This document shows positions 38,245 through 49,100 of a stretch of DNA of 64,000 bases, piece by piece. The DNA lies in the NCBI GenBank assembly GCA_022316685.1, contig JAKJHU010000030.1, positions 19,366,893-19,430,892 of the forward strand, in the 5' to 3' direction. A program made the translations under genes and the position numbers. The DNA comes from Progne subis subis. Taxonomy: Eukaryota; Chordata; Aves; Passeriformes; Hirundinidae. How positions within the stretch are numbered: position 1 is the first letter of the stretch; each line of letters opens with the position of its first letter. A model generated the notes under the pieces. The model ran no database searches, was not told the DNA's origin, and was given only the letters and a program-made list of their open reading frames with translations.

Positions 38245-38828
38245 AACTTCAAACTAGGTTTAAAAGCAGAAACAGATAAAATGAGGCTTGCTAGAGGTAA
38301 GCCTGGGGGTGGCATACCAACATTTGAGGGAGTTTTCTAGTGAAGCCCATCAGGCTGCTCCAGGTTGTGGTGAAGCACATTTCAAATGTCTCTTTAAGAG
38401 TGCGTGGAACCCCTCAGCCATCTCCATGGGGCAGGGGAAGGAGATCCACATGGCAGCAAATAAGTAAAAGCTGTTGATATGTTAGAAACCATGGAAGAAC
38501 CTGAGAACAGTCCCATAGGAATCATGGCTTCCCCCCCCGAAAAAGTGTCAGGATTGGTAGTCCAACTGAAATGCATCTTCAGCAATGCATGCAAGCATGG
38601 GCAAAGAGCAGGAGGAGCTGGACACCATTGTGCAGCTACAAAAACTACAATATAGTTGCAATCACAGAAATACAGTTGGCTGAGTCACACAGCTGCAGTG
38701 GATGGCTGTAAGATGTTCAGAAAAGACAGGCAAAGGAAGGTGAGACAGTGGCGTAGCCCTGTATGTTTGGGAGTGCTTTGACTACCTTAAACTTGATGAT
38801 GGTGATGAAAGGTTTGAGAGTTTATGGG
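38245..38828 (+). mobile_element. CR1 LINE, 5' part (through endonuclease region), interrupted
   Basis: The words ttcaaactaggtttaaaag, ctagaggtaagcctggggg and gagcaggaggagctgga, then gatggctgtaagatgttcag leading into aaaagacaggcaaagg, match the stretch of CR1 ahead of and inside the endonuclease domain. Around 38699-38737 the translation includes FRKDRQ, a conserved CR1 endonuclease phrase. Stops and frameshifts follow, so it is dead. Similarity ends abruptly at the TGGG before the LTR at 38829 and resumes after 39221. The 5' limit is a judgement. Confidence 0.75.
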
Positions 38829-39221
38829 TGTTACTTTAGTTTTTCTGAGTTTTTTAAAGCCTTTTGAATTTCATAAAAATGGAGTCAGATCTTTTAGCTA
38901 CTGTACAATATTATGAGCAGTTTCTACCTTTTTCCCACATATGTAACATAAACAAATCCTTTGTTTTTCATTCTCTGTCCTTTGTTCGCATATTTTTAAC
39001 CTGAAAACAATTGTAACAGACAGTTGGTCTAGCCACTGAGGCTGAGGGGTGTTTAACCCCAGAAGCCAATGTTCGGCCAGACCCACAATTGTATAAAAAG
39101 TAAGTAATAAACAAAGAGGCTCTCTCTCCGCCCTGACTCAGCCTTGAGCTGGATCGGAGGAACCTCTCTGCCCTGCGAAATTTCTCATCTACGTGTGATT
39201 GCTTTGCGTGTCTCAGTGACA
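38829..39221 (+). mobile_element. 393-bp solo LTR inserted in CR1 (ERV1-like)
   Basis: The element starts tgttac and ends gtgaca, short imperfect inverted termini of TG...CA form. A TATA box (gtataaaaag, 39091-39100) is followed closely by AATAAA at 39106-39111 and a U5-like C/G-richer end. The 4-bp tggg directly precedes (38825-38828) and follows (39222-39225) it. CR1 sequence continues on both sides, so the insertion boundaries are defined by the interrupted host element. A 4-bp duplication is typical of gammaretrovirus-like ERV1 elements, so the class is inferred from that. No internal genes remain. Confidence 0.85.
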
Positions 39222-40015
39222 TGGGCAAGAACTGAGGGAATCCAAGAAGGCAGATATCCTCGTGGGAATCTGCTACAAACTTTCCAGCCAGGACAAAGAG
39301 GCACATGAAATATTCTACAGGCATCTGGGAGAAATCTCACAATTGTCATCCAGCTCCTACATCGTGTCACAAAAAGGCCCTGCAGTGCTCCAGGCTGGGG
39401 GCAGAGTGGCTGGAAAGCTCCTGGTGGGAAAGGCCCTGGGGATGGTGGCCTCCTAGAATTCTGGGTCAGCAAGAGGGTGGCCAGAAGGACCAGGGCAGTG
39501 ATTGCCCCTCTGTGCTGGGCACTGATGAGGCCTCCCTGATAATCCTGAGTTCAGTTTTGGGCCCCTCATAGCAAGAAGAATTGAGGTGCTGGAGCGAGTT
39601 GAGAGCAGGAGCTGTGGAAGTCTGTGGAGCACAAGTGTGATAAGGAGTAGCTGAAGGAGCAAGGGGTGATTAGCTTGGAGAAAAGGAGGCCCTTGCGGAC
39701 TTCACTGCTCTCTACAACTCCCTGAAAAGCGGGTGTAGTCATGTGGGTGTTGGTCTCTTTTTCTGAGTAACAAGTGATGGCACAAGAGGAAATGTCCTCA
39801 ACTTGCACACAAGGAGGTTTAGATCAGATATTAGGAGAAGTCACTCCATGGATAGTATTGGAACAGGCTGCCCAAGGAAGTGGTTGAGTCACCATCCCTG
39901 GAGGTATTTAAAGGACATGTGATGTGACACTCAGGGACATGGTTTAGTGGTGGACTTGGTATGCAGCTCAATGATATTAAGGGTCCTTTCTGACCTAAAT
40001 GATTCTGTGATTTTG
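39222..40015 (+). mobile_element. CR1 LINE, continuation with internal deletion, to 3' end
   Basis: Directly after the LTR comes the rest of the CR1 endonuclease domain. In the frame starting at 39262 the translation contains QDKEAHEIFYRHLGE, close to the CR1 endonuclease consensus. Between about 39345 and 39365 it jumps to sequence that normally lies downstream of the reverse transcriptase catalytic region (cacaaaaaggccctg...). The remaining endonuclease and the polymerase core are therefore missing. The copy runs on to a CR1-type 3' end, gacctaaatgattctgtga, near 40010. It is not functional. Confidence 0.85.
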
Positions 40016-40507
40016 TGTGTGGTGGGAGTCCTCCAACTTCCAATATCTGTTTTCCAAAGAGTAGCTCTGGACAAAATTAATTGCAATTTCAGATCTAGAA
40101 TTTTCACTCACTCCATAGACAGCCTTTCACATTTGGTCTTGAGCAAATCTCAGGGACAGAGCGAGTAGTAAGTCACAGGAGGCGAGTCTGAAGGACAGAA
40201 CAACAAAATTGGTTTGCAGAATTTCTCAGAGAAAATACACTTAAAACAAAAGTGTAAGCTACGTCCATGGAAAAGGAAAGTAGAATGAGGTCTCCACACA
40301 GAAGAACAGGAAGAGGAAACCACATTTACATTTTCAGTTCAAGGAAGACCACAGAAATTGCTGATCAGCTTCTCCGTGGAGAGCGGACACTGCTGACCAA
40401 TGACAGTGAGAAACTCAAAAGAGGAGTTTCTTTTTACTGAAGACAAGGGAACACTTTATTCCACTGACAAAAAAGGGAAGAAGATGGCTTTTGGCTGCAC
40501 TGCTTAC
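40016..40507. other. Non-coding sequence between CR1 fragments
   Basis: No gene or clear repeat is recognised. It might include diverged CR1 sequence. Confidence 0.45.
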
Positions 40508-40572
40508 TCATAGTGTTGGCCTTGATGATCCTTGTGGGTGACTTCCAGCTCAGGACATTCAATGACCATAGT
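40508..40572 (+). mobile_element. CR1 LINE 3' end fragment
   Basis: The phrase ggccttgatgatccttgtgg followed by cttccagctcaggacattc resembles the 3' terminus of a CR1 subfamily. The octamer tail is eroded. It is a separate, older copy than the one ending at 40015. Confidence 0.55.
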
Positions 40573-41304
40573 GTTACTTGAGATGTTCACCCCACCTCCA
40601 GCTGCTGGTACAGAAATATGCAGGACACTCCACAGACAATGGAGATGCTCAGATATTCTCTGGCATCCCAAATGCCATTCTGTGCTCAAAAAATTCATTT
40701 GAACCTTTGATATTCTCAGTACAATTTACCTGTGAGGTTAACCTTGGCGTCTGCTGGTTATAGGCTCTGAAAATTTGTAAAGAGTGGATGAACTACCAAC
40801 AGACAGTAAGGGTCAAAAGCATTCTCAGTCCTGATAATGGCAAAGAAAGAGGACCTGGAGGAAATCCAGACCTTTCAGCTTGGCTTAAATGCATGGTAGA
40901 TTTCTGGATCAAATAATCAGAAGAGCCATGTGTAAGAATCTGGAAAATAAGGAGTCAGACAAGAAAAAATACCTATGTGCCAAAAATTAAATCGTAACAG
41001 AATCTGCCTCGTTTCCTTCCAAAACTATGAAAAAGTTCACATGGCAGCAAAGAAATTTTGTATTTCATACAGTTTAATTGGCCCAAGTGCAGTCTAAACA
41101 AAATCATATATAACAGGTGCAAATATAGTGGGACACCTGCACTTCACCTTAATAGTGTTCACAGGTCCGGACTTTTATCAGTAGTTCTTTGCCAATGTGA
41201 GAAAAATGCATTGGGTGTGGTCCCATCCTTCTACTCAGTGTTTAACAGCAAGATTTAATGAATTTTGAAGTGGTACGAACACACTGTTGAGCCTCCTTGA
41301 GAAC
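40573..41304. other. Unique non-coding sequence
   Basis: Nothing is recognised. Frames are at most 66 codons. Confidence 0.5.
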
Positions 41305-41863
41305 TGTTATGATCCCTACCAGAAATAAGGTGCAAATAAGACCATTTGTCAAAGTCAACAGTAGAGGTTTTATTTAACAGTAAATTTTGGAGGCTGTATA
41401 GATAAACCAAAAGAAATTGAAAAGGGGTGGAGAGAGAGAAAGAGAGTGAGAAAGAGACAGATTAGATAGACAGATATTGCAGCCCATGGATCCAGCAGCA
41501 TCCTGTTGGTCCTTCTTCACCTTGGGGCTTCTTGGCATTGAGGATCTCAAGGTTGTTAAAAACTTTTCACAATTTATACATCTTAGCAAACTAAGGAACT
41601 AATGCTTATTTGCTACACAGTTCTATTGGTTAAGTGATTCCCTGGTTTCCAATGCTGATTAGCCCCATGCTCAGTCTTTCTCTTTTCTTGAGTGTGTTTC
41701 TTTGAGTCAGTGGGTTGTGGGAATCCCCTACTGCTAGAATTACCTCTTACCCCCTGAGGGCTGATTTCAGCACAGCTGCTGAGTTGCTTCCCTTGAGTGG
41801 GTTCATTGTGCCCACTATTCAGTGCTCCCTGAGGCCTGAGGTGGCACTGGGACAATAATATCA
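41305..41863 (-). mobile_element. Probable LTR on the minus strand
   Basis: Read on the minus strand, the segment has a TATA-like tgtataaattg (about 41575), a long C/T-rich stretch, an AAATAAAA polyadenylation-type signal (plus-strand ttttattt near 41370) and a terminus ...catAACA. The opposite terminus is taken as the ...atatca edge at 41863. No target duplication could be identified, so both boundaries are provisional. The family is not recognised. Confidence 0.45.
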
Positions 41864-41889
41864 CCTTTATATCGTTCCCATCAGGTGGC

Positions 41890-42162
41890 TTATTTTACTG
41901 TCCAAGTTCCAGGAATACATGGAGGCATATTTGAGGGGAAGGGGTAGGAGAGGGGAGAGTTTCCACAGTAGCAGGTGCCATCTGGCCACGGCTTGGGCTG
42001 ATACCAGAGATGCGTACACAGTTTTGCGCAGTGGGACCCCTTGTCTGGAGGCATCGTCCAGGACGTGCCAAGCCAGACCCTGCCAGGCCCAGAGCCAGCA
42101 GCACCCTCCTGCTCCATTCTGCAGAGTCCTTCTGTGGCCTTAATTGTGTTTGAGACAGGCAA
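41890..42162 (-). other. 90-codon frame beside the LTR; possible retroviral 3' remnant
   Basis: The minus-strand frame is Cys-, Trp- and Pro-rich and lies immediately upstream of the minus-strand LTR at 41305-41863, where the end of env would sit in a provirus. An overlapping frame offers a hydrophobic stretch like a signal peptide, so a frameshift is possible. No defined env motif is seen, so the link is positional. It could equally be unrelated sequence. Confidence 0.2.
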
Positions 42163-42189
42163 GTGATTTTTTAAAATCCTTACAGAACA

Positions 42190-42470
42190 AGGTCAAATTT
42201 GCAGATGATCTTGATGTTTGAAATATGCAGGGTGTAATTCAATATGAACACATGCAGGACAGGAAGAATTGACTGTACAAACATATCACAAGGACCAAGG
42301 CCCCAGGGAGCAGCTGTTCAGAAAGGGGATGGGGATGTGGTGAGTCACAAGCTGGAGATGAGTCAACAATGTCCTGGTGTGCGAAAAAGCAAAAATGATC
42401 CTGAGCTTTGTGAAAAGCAGCATGCAGCCTACAGAGGATGTGAGGCTGCAGACCCTGCTGAAGATATTGA
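42190..42470 (+). mobile_element. CR1 LINE fragment including the reverse transcriptase FADD box
   Basis: At 42195-42209 the plus strand encodes KFADD, the CR1 form of the reverse transcriptase catalytic box. Farther on come the CR1 phrases gatgagtcaacaatgtcctg and aaaaatgatcctgagctttg, in the expected order. A stop follows the FADD box within a few codons and the rest is out of frame, so the copy is dead. Both ends are truncated. It is distinct from the CR1 at 38245-40015. Confidence 0.7.
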
Positions 42471-42799
42471 TTAGTATTTGTAACCATACAAAGTGCTGGC
42501 TGACAGGTACTAAGTGCAGATCTTGCAGAGGATGTGATCACAGATGAACTGTTTGCCATAGAGATCAGGAGGATGTCACAGGGTGAACAGTCCTGCAAAA
42601 CCAGGGTAAGGGGAACAAACTTACTAAACACAGGGTGTGCACCACCCTTTGCCAGGAAAGGAACATGTACTCTTCTAAATGATCCAAAATAACACAGGAT
42701 TGTTTTCACTGGTGCATAATATTAGGTTATAGGATAGAAGGCTTTTCTGCACAGGCAGAGAGGAGCCCAGGCACAAAAGGGCAATGGGAGAGCCCCAGT
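42471..42799. other. Unassigned sequence between CR1 and LTR
   Basis: No repeat is clearly recognised. The antisense 156-codon frame at 42239-42709 spans the CR1 fragment and has no domain. Confidence 0.45.
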
Positions 42800-43183
42800 A
42801 CCTGTCCTGGTCAGAGACACAATCTACACAAAAAGTGATGAACTGACCACAACCCCCATTCCCTGTCCTCCTGTGTAGTGCAGGGGAGGAGGTAGAGAAT
42901 TCGGGAGTGAAGTTGAACCTGTGGAGAATGGAGGAGTTGGTAGGAAGGTGTTTTAAAATTAAATTTTATTTCTCATTATCCTACTCTGAATGGATTTATA
43001 ATAAATTAATTTCCCCAAGACAAATCTACTTTGTCTATGATGGTATTTGGAGAGGGTTCCTCACTCCCTGCCCTAATCTCGACCCACAAGCCTATTGTTA
43101 TATTTTCTCCCCCATCCAGCTGAGGAGGGCAGTGACAGAGAACCTTTGGTGGGCACTACAGTCCAGCCAGAGTCAACCCAGCA
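42800..43183 (+). mobile_element. ERVL-like LTR, 5'-truncated, plus strand
   Basis: The words gtgatgaactgaccacaacc, gggaggaggtagagaattc, ctcattatcctactctgaatgg, aataaattaatttcccc and ttggtgggcac, ending agtcaacccagca, match the 3' portion of a widespread avian ERVL-type LTR. An AATAAA-containing signal lies at about 43000. The same family, in the opposite orientation and longer, is at 57332-58303: plus-strand gtcagttcatcacatg there is the complement of the beginning here. The 5' half is missing. Confidence 0.75.
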
Positions 43184-46100
43184 GACCCATAAACCATGAA
43201 GTTTTTGCACCAAACCGAGCCTGTGGCCATGCTGTGAAAAGTGAGACCGTGTGTCAATGGCCACAGAACACTGACAGCAGATGACAACAGCCACAAAAGG
43301 ACATCTTTCCTCACGCAGCCCTTGTAGGACCTCAGCTGGTGACTGCTTTGGGTAATTTAGGAAAGAAATAAATCTAACGGGGGAAGGAAAAAGAATGCTG
43401 GACTTTTAATTTCAGCATGAGATGTTCTGGCAGAACACTTCCTGTGAGAATTGTAAAGCCCATATTGCACAGAGATGTCTACAAGCCGGTTAGATCATCA
43501 TCTGCCAGGATGGCTTAGCTAAAGCTGATCTTGTCTTTGGTGAGTCAAAACATGCTAAAAAGTTGATAAGATTCCCAGTCACTGACAGACTGCAGTGAAG
43601 ACAGACACCAATTCCCTGCAACAGCTTTCACAGAGAATGATGATACAAAACAATCATGTAAAGAGCCAGGACAGACTCATCCTGATGGGAAACACTCCTA
43701 ATTACATCTGGTTTCAGACCTACATGAGGCAGGCTGCCTTCTTTGCCAAAAGCATTTGAGAGATGCAGTAAATTAAAGCAGAAGCATCCAAAGTTCAAAC
43801 CACACAATTTAGAAAATCATGTTTCATGTACATCAGGCACGTTTCGAAATTAATGACAACCATCTAAAACAGGCAGGAGATGATTCTAAAAGTCACTAAC
43901 AACTGCAATGGATTTATTGGCTCAAAACTACACTAATATGGAAATATATTTCATGTTGCATAATATATTCTATCAATTTCATTTCTGAAGAAATGTATTA
44001 TTTATCTCAAATCCTACAATCCCGCATTCATCCACCCCATACAGTGGAACAAAATATGTGATAATAGATCTGGGCCAGCAAAAAATGTATATAAGTAAAT
44101 TCGGCTTTTTGCCTAAGATTTGAGAAGACTATTGGAAGTTGAAGTAAATGCTAGAGTAGCAGATGCTAAACCCAACAAAGAGTGCAGAGTATTTTACAAA
44201 TTTAAAAAATAGAAACTAGATTTGTCTCTTTTTTGTTAAGTACCAGCCTCATGTGAAGGTACAGGTGCAGCTTTAGAAAGAAAAGTAGCAAAATATCAAC
44301 AGTGGGATAGGCAGCACATGGGTTGCTCTATACAGCCTGAGTTCATGATTTCCTTACAAGGTGCTCAGGCTCCAATTTGTGGAAAGGGCACTCTACCCTG
44401 TACAAAAACCTAAAGGTTGTGAAAGGTCAGACAGATCACTAAATGCTGTCAAGGAGTGCCTGTGAAATTGTCTGTAGTATCCAGGCTGATATCAAACTCT
44501 GGAAAGGGATCTGCCTGCTCCACGCTGCAAGGCGTCACGCTGTTTGCTCTCCCATCTGACCTTTACAGAAAATATCACATCCAGGTGATGGGGCTGCAGG
44601 TTTGAGTCCTCTCGCCCCAGGGCAGAAATGGAATGGAGCTCTCCCAGACCCTGGACATGCTATGGAAGAGGCAATGTCCAACACTTGACTCAACAGAGGA
44701 GTCGTCTCTGCAAGAAGACCAAGTGCTCTGACCAACAAGGATAACGTTGCATCAGCACTTCTACTGGCTTTGTTTGCACTCAAACTGTCCCCAGTCAGCA
44801 TAAAAAACATCCTTCATCTCCAGCAGAACTATTCCACCCCCAGACAGAGAGCCTGCTTCCAGAGATGGTATTTTGTGGGGGCACCAGAGCTATCTCTGTC
44901 CCCTGGCCATACAGATCTTAATGGATCTCAAACAAACTACCCTAAGAGAGGTTAATCACTGCAGAGAGGGAAAGAAGGAAACAAACTTTTTTTAGCAATG
45001 CCTGGCAGCAAGTTAGGATAAATCAAAGTTCCTCATCTCTGCTCACCTTCCCAGCAGAGATGAACAGTGGAAATACCAAACAAGACACATACATGGTAAA
45101 AAGTGAGATTTTTAAAACATCAGTACACTTTTAGTAATCCCAGGTGTTATTAATAGCATCACTATAGGCATTTATTTTCCTCACACTGAAAGAAGAACTT
45201 TAATCCCCTATTGATTGAAGCTAAAGTGCAGGACACACTGCTATTTACATGATTGATTCATGTACCTTGAGGGAATCAAGTCATCTGTAAACGAAATTTT
45301 TTCTTCCTTTACAGGTCCCTGTTAGATAAATGTCTCTGTAAGTAAAATATCTTTAAATTAAGGGCAAGAGGTGAAATACATTGCTAGCAAAAGCGGGCAG
45401 GGCTTCAGTGAAATTCAAGTGGAAAATCTGACCTGATAAACACATTTTCTTGAGTTGTGAAAAGGTAATTTGGACTCAAGAAAAATAATCTTAAGACTGA
45501 GAAATTATGATGATTTCATACTGAAGATACACTTGGGAGAAAGTGATGTTCACCTATTTATATATATGAAAAATGTATTTTTCCCAAAAGAACGGGTTAT
45601 TGGAAAAGCCCCATCTAGTGTCTAATTCAATCATCTGGGATGCACTCTGGTTTTCAGAAGATGACAAACATTTCCCCTACTAAAACAACTGTCTTCATTC
45701 AGGCATAAAATGAGAAGCTTGAATATCCCCGTCACTTCTTGAAAGGAAGACTGGAAACCTGTTCAGAAAGTGCAGATAAATCACCTAAGGAATAAAGCCG
45801 GGAGGAGGAGAGATCCCCAGGGGCCTCTGGTGTGTGTGCTCGTGATCGACATCTCCTTAAGTGTTCTCTTTGAAACCTTCATGTCAAAGTTTCTCCAGTC
45901 TCTTGACAAACAGCGTTTTTACTACATTCAGCTCAGCAGGGAAAGTGTGATAACTTAGAAGGATGAAATTCAAAAGCATTTCTGGTTCATTTGAAATAGC
46001 AGCAACCATGACTAGGTAATAGAAAACAAAGTTCTTTTCATTGCTGTGAATCCCAATGATGCCATCTCAGGCAGAAGTGATAATGTTTGATTTTTCTTCT

Positions 46101-49100
46101 ACATTTGTCATGCAGGGACTGAGTGCCCTGAGGGAGGGAATGAAACAACAGCTCCCAGCATTCAGACAGGTATATATTTATTTATATGCTGAACAACAAG
46201 GCTTAGGAGTTGTGGCTGTCATACAAGGGGGCTTTCAATCTACAGCACTCAAAGCCATGAGCAAAGTCATTCAATAATGTGAAGTTTTGATAAGGTTTGT
46301 GTAAAAATCGAATTTATATTTTCTCATTGAAGTGCAAGTGGGTGTCCATTGTCCACCTCAAGAGTGGACAGCAGCCTGTCTTGTTCCAAGGCCGGCCTAT
46401 GTCTCTCCTGCCATCAGTGGATCATGTCAAGGCGAAGAATGGTGTCATGCTATAGAGACACCCCTTTGCCAGCTGCACGTGCAAACTGGTGTGAGCAAAA
46501 GATTGGTCATTACAGAATTTCCCCCCAACAGTTTTTTACGTATTATTGATGGCAGAGGTAAAGCAATTGAGGACTGCCCTGTACAAAGTATCTTCACAGC
46601 AGGGTAAGTTGCAAGGAAATTATTATTGGAAGACATTTATACAAAACAAGGTAAACAAACCACTTCATCTTCCTGCAGAGAACGACTTTCACTTATGACA
46701 CCACTAAAAAGCACTCTTGTTAAATTTAGCTACAGAGATGATTTCTCTGCCTAGTCACACCAACGTTCTGGTCACTTGACCAGGGGATAGAAGTGGGTGA
46801 GGCAGCTTTTAAGAAACTAACCATATTTCCAAAGCCATGCTGGAAGGAGCCTGGTTATTTACTTCAATTCCCTTCTTCCTAAGTAAGTTTTCATTTTCAT
46901 GCATTCCTGTGCAGCCGTGTCTCAGCTGGATATTACAGTGCCAACATTTTGAAAGGAAAATTGCTTTCTGTTTCTCATAGTATTTCATGCATAAAGCATC
47001 CCTTACAATCCAAAAATGCAACTCAGGTCTCTGCTTTTCCAGATCTGTGGTCCTTATTGTCATGTTCAAGGGATCAGGAATTACACCTGGCATAGTGTAG
47101 GACTGAGAAAGAAAAGATGCAATTTCTACCTTCTGCATACAGAGGAAGACTCATTTAATTTTAAAATTGTTTGGAATAAAGCAATGTGTATCTGAAAATT
47201 TGATGCAATGAAACTAAACTGAACAAATGAAAAAGTGCCAGGTTTTCCCCGTAGCTGGCTGCAGTGTGTGTTCATTTCTGCTTGTTTGTCACTCAGAATA
47301 ATGCAAAGAAAGGTTTATTATCTACTACCAAGAATAGTTTATCATGTCTGTTTAAATGGCTGTAAAAGAGCTTTGGGAGAAGTGTGAAGCTCTATTTATG
47401 TTATAGGCAGCACTGCAGTAGCAAAAGGCACATTTCTGCTCACTTCTTTTGGGAGGTGAAGATTTTATTTTTCCTTTTAAAACACATCTGTATTTAACAT
47501 TGTCAGAAGGCACCAGACAATGCCTAACATAAATCCTATGTTCATCTATCCATAAAATGTGCCTGGGGATTTCTCCTCCTTGTTTTCTGGTGGGAGGGCT
47601 TGCAGGCACCATCTCCTCCTCACAGAGAGCCTGTGCTGGAGCAGGACCGTGTGTATCTCCCTCTGTGTGCCTCCCCCGTGAAATACAGCCACTGCCAGCT
47701 GCTCTTTGGTTAGCACAGGTATTTATAGCACATTTAACCTCACTGGTTTATCACAGCCTTTTCTTACACTTCTGTGAAGATTATCATAGCTGCTCCTAAG
47801 GGAGATTATCCGGAGCCCAGTAAAACTAGTCCTCAGAATGAGTGTCAAATATGAACGTAGTAACAAACCATCCCACCCAGGGGTCCTCTGCCACCTCCAG
47901 TAGTGCTGCTGCTGCCATTTTCTGCTTTCTCCCACTTGGTTACACCACAGATGTGCTCAGATGCCCGTCTGCAGCTGTATGGCACAGGAGTGAGGGGGAG
48001 ATGGGAAGTGCAAGTTACTTTGTAGACTGAAGATAAGAAAGGACCAGGAGAAAACAAATTCTTGACATAAAGCCAACATGAACTGGAAGACAAGGCAACA
48101 CAGGACATCTCCCTTGAGGCATCCAAGCACAAAACATTCACACCCCAAAAGGGTCCCCTCAGTGACCCATAAATGGGAATTTTGGGAATGATGAATCAAA
48201 TCTTCCATTTCCCCTGTGTTTCACTGGAAGCAGTTATAAATCATCTCCAGCATTATAAGTGCACCTCAGACACAAAGGAGGTGGAAAAGGGGCTAATTTT
48301 AACCCTTTAAGAGTTTTCAGGCTGCCAGACTCAAGTTGTGTGTCTTTGTGAGGGTGAAATACAGAGAAGGCACCTAAGAGTACTTGATAAATTAAAGGCT
48401 AGCACAAGCACATCACAAATTGAAAGAAGTCTTGCACCCAGGAATTAGAAGAGCACTGGTACAAAGTAATAGCTTATAAATCCTTGATTCCATGAAAAAT
48501 ACTAATGCCAGTCATCTCATGCTTTTTACTTATTGCCTGCCTACACAGCTGCCTTTCAATTTGAGTATTTGAGGAGAAGCTTTTCTGGACAACAGAGTGT
48601 GATTAAACTTTAAAATCCAATTCATGACACAATCTTCTATACTTTTTTAGGAGGAAAAATGGTATTCTACTTAAAATTTAAAAACAGAGCAGACCCTCTC
48701 TTGCCAGTTTACACAACATGAGAAACGTTTTTGGGAGAGAAAAAAGAAAGAGAATTTAGATAATTGGAAGTGGTTGGCAGGATGTGGAGAGAAAAACTTT
48801 GCTGATTGTGTTTAAGGTTTTATACAGAGGATTTTATAAAGGGAGAAAGATCCAAAACATCTTTTTGGGAAAAAAACTGTGCAGAATCTGTTCAGAACCC
48901 AGGCTGTGCCACTTCAACCCTGCTCATTTATGAAACAGAGGTGGAAGCGACCAGGCCAGAATGCTCCACCTTCTGATTAAAAAAAGAAAAGACGAGTGGA
49001 AGGAATTGTTATCACTGTATTCGCAGAACAGCAGGCTGACTTTTTTTATTTTCTTTTTCTCCTAACTTACTCGTACAAGTGCTCCATTAATAATTCATGC

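Noticed and set aside
44599..44609. tRNA B-box-like word ggtttgagtcc
   Set aside because: No A box at the right distance and no cloverleaf can be folded. A tRNA-like word on the opposite strand nearby is not aligned with it either.
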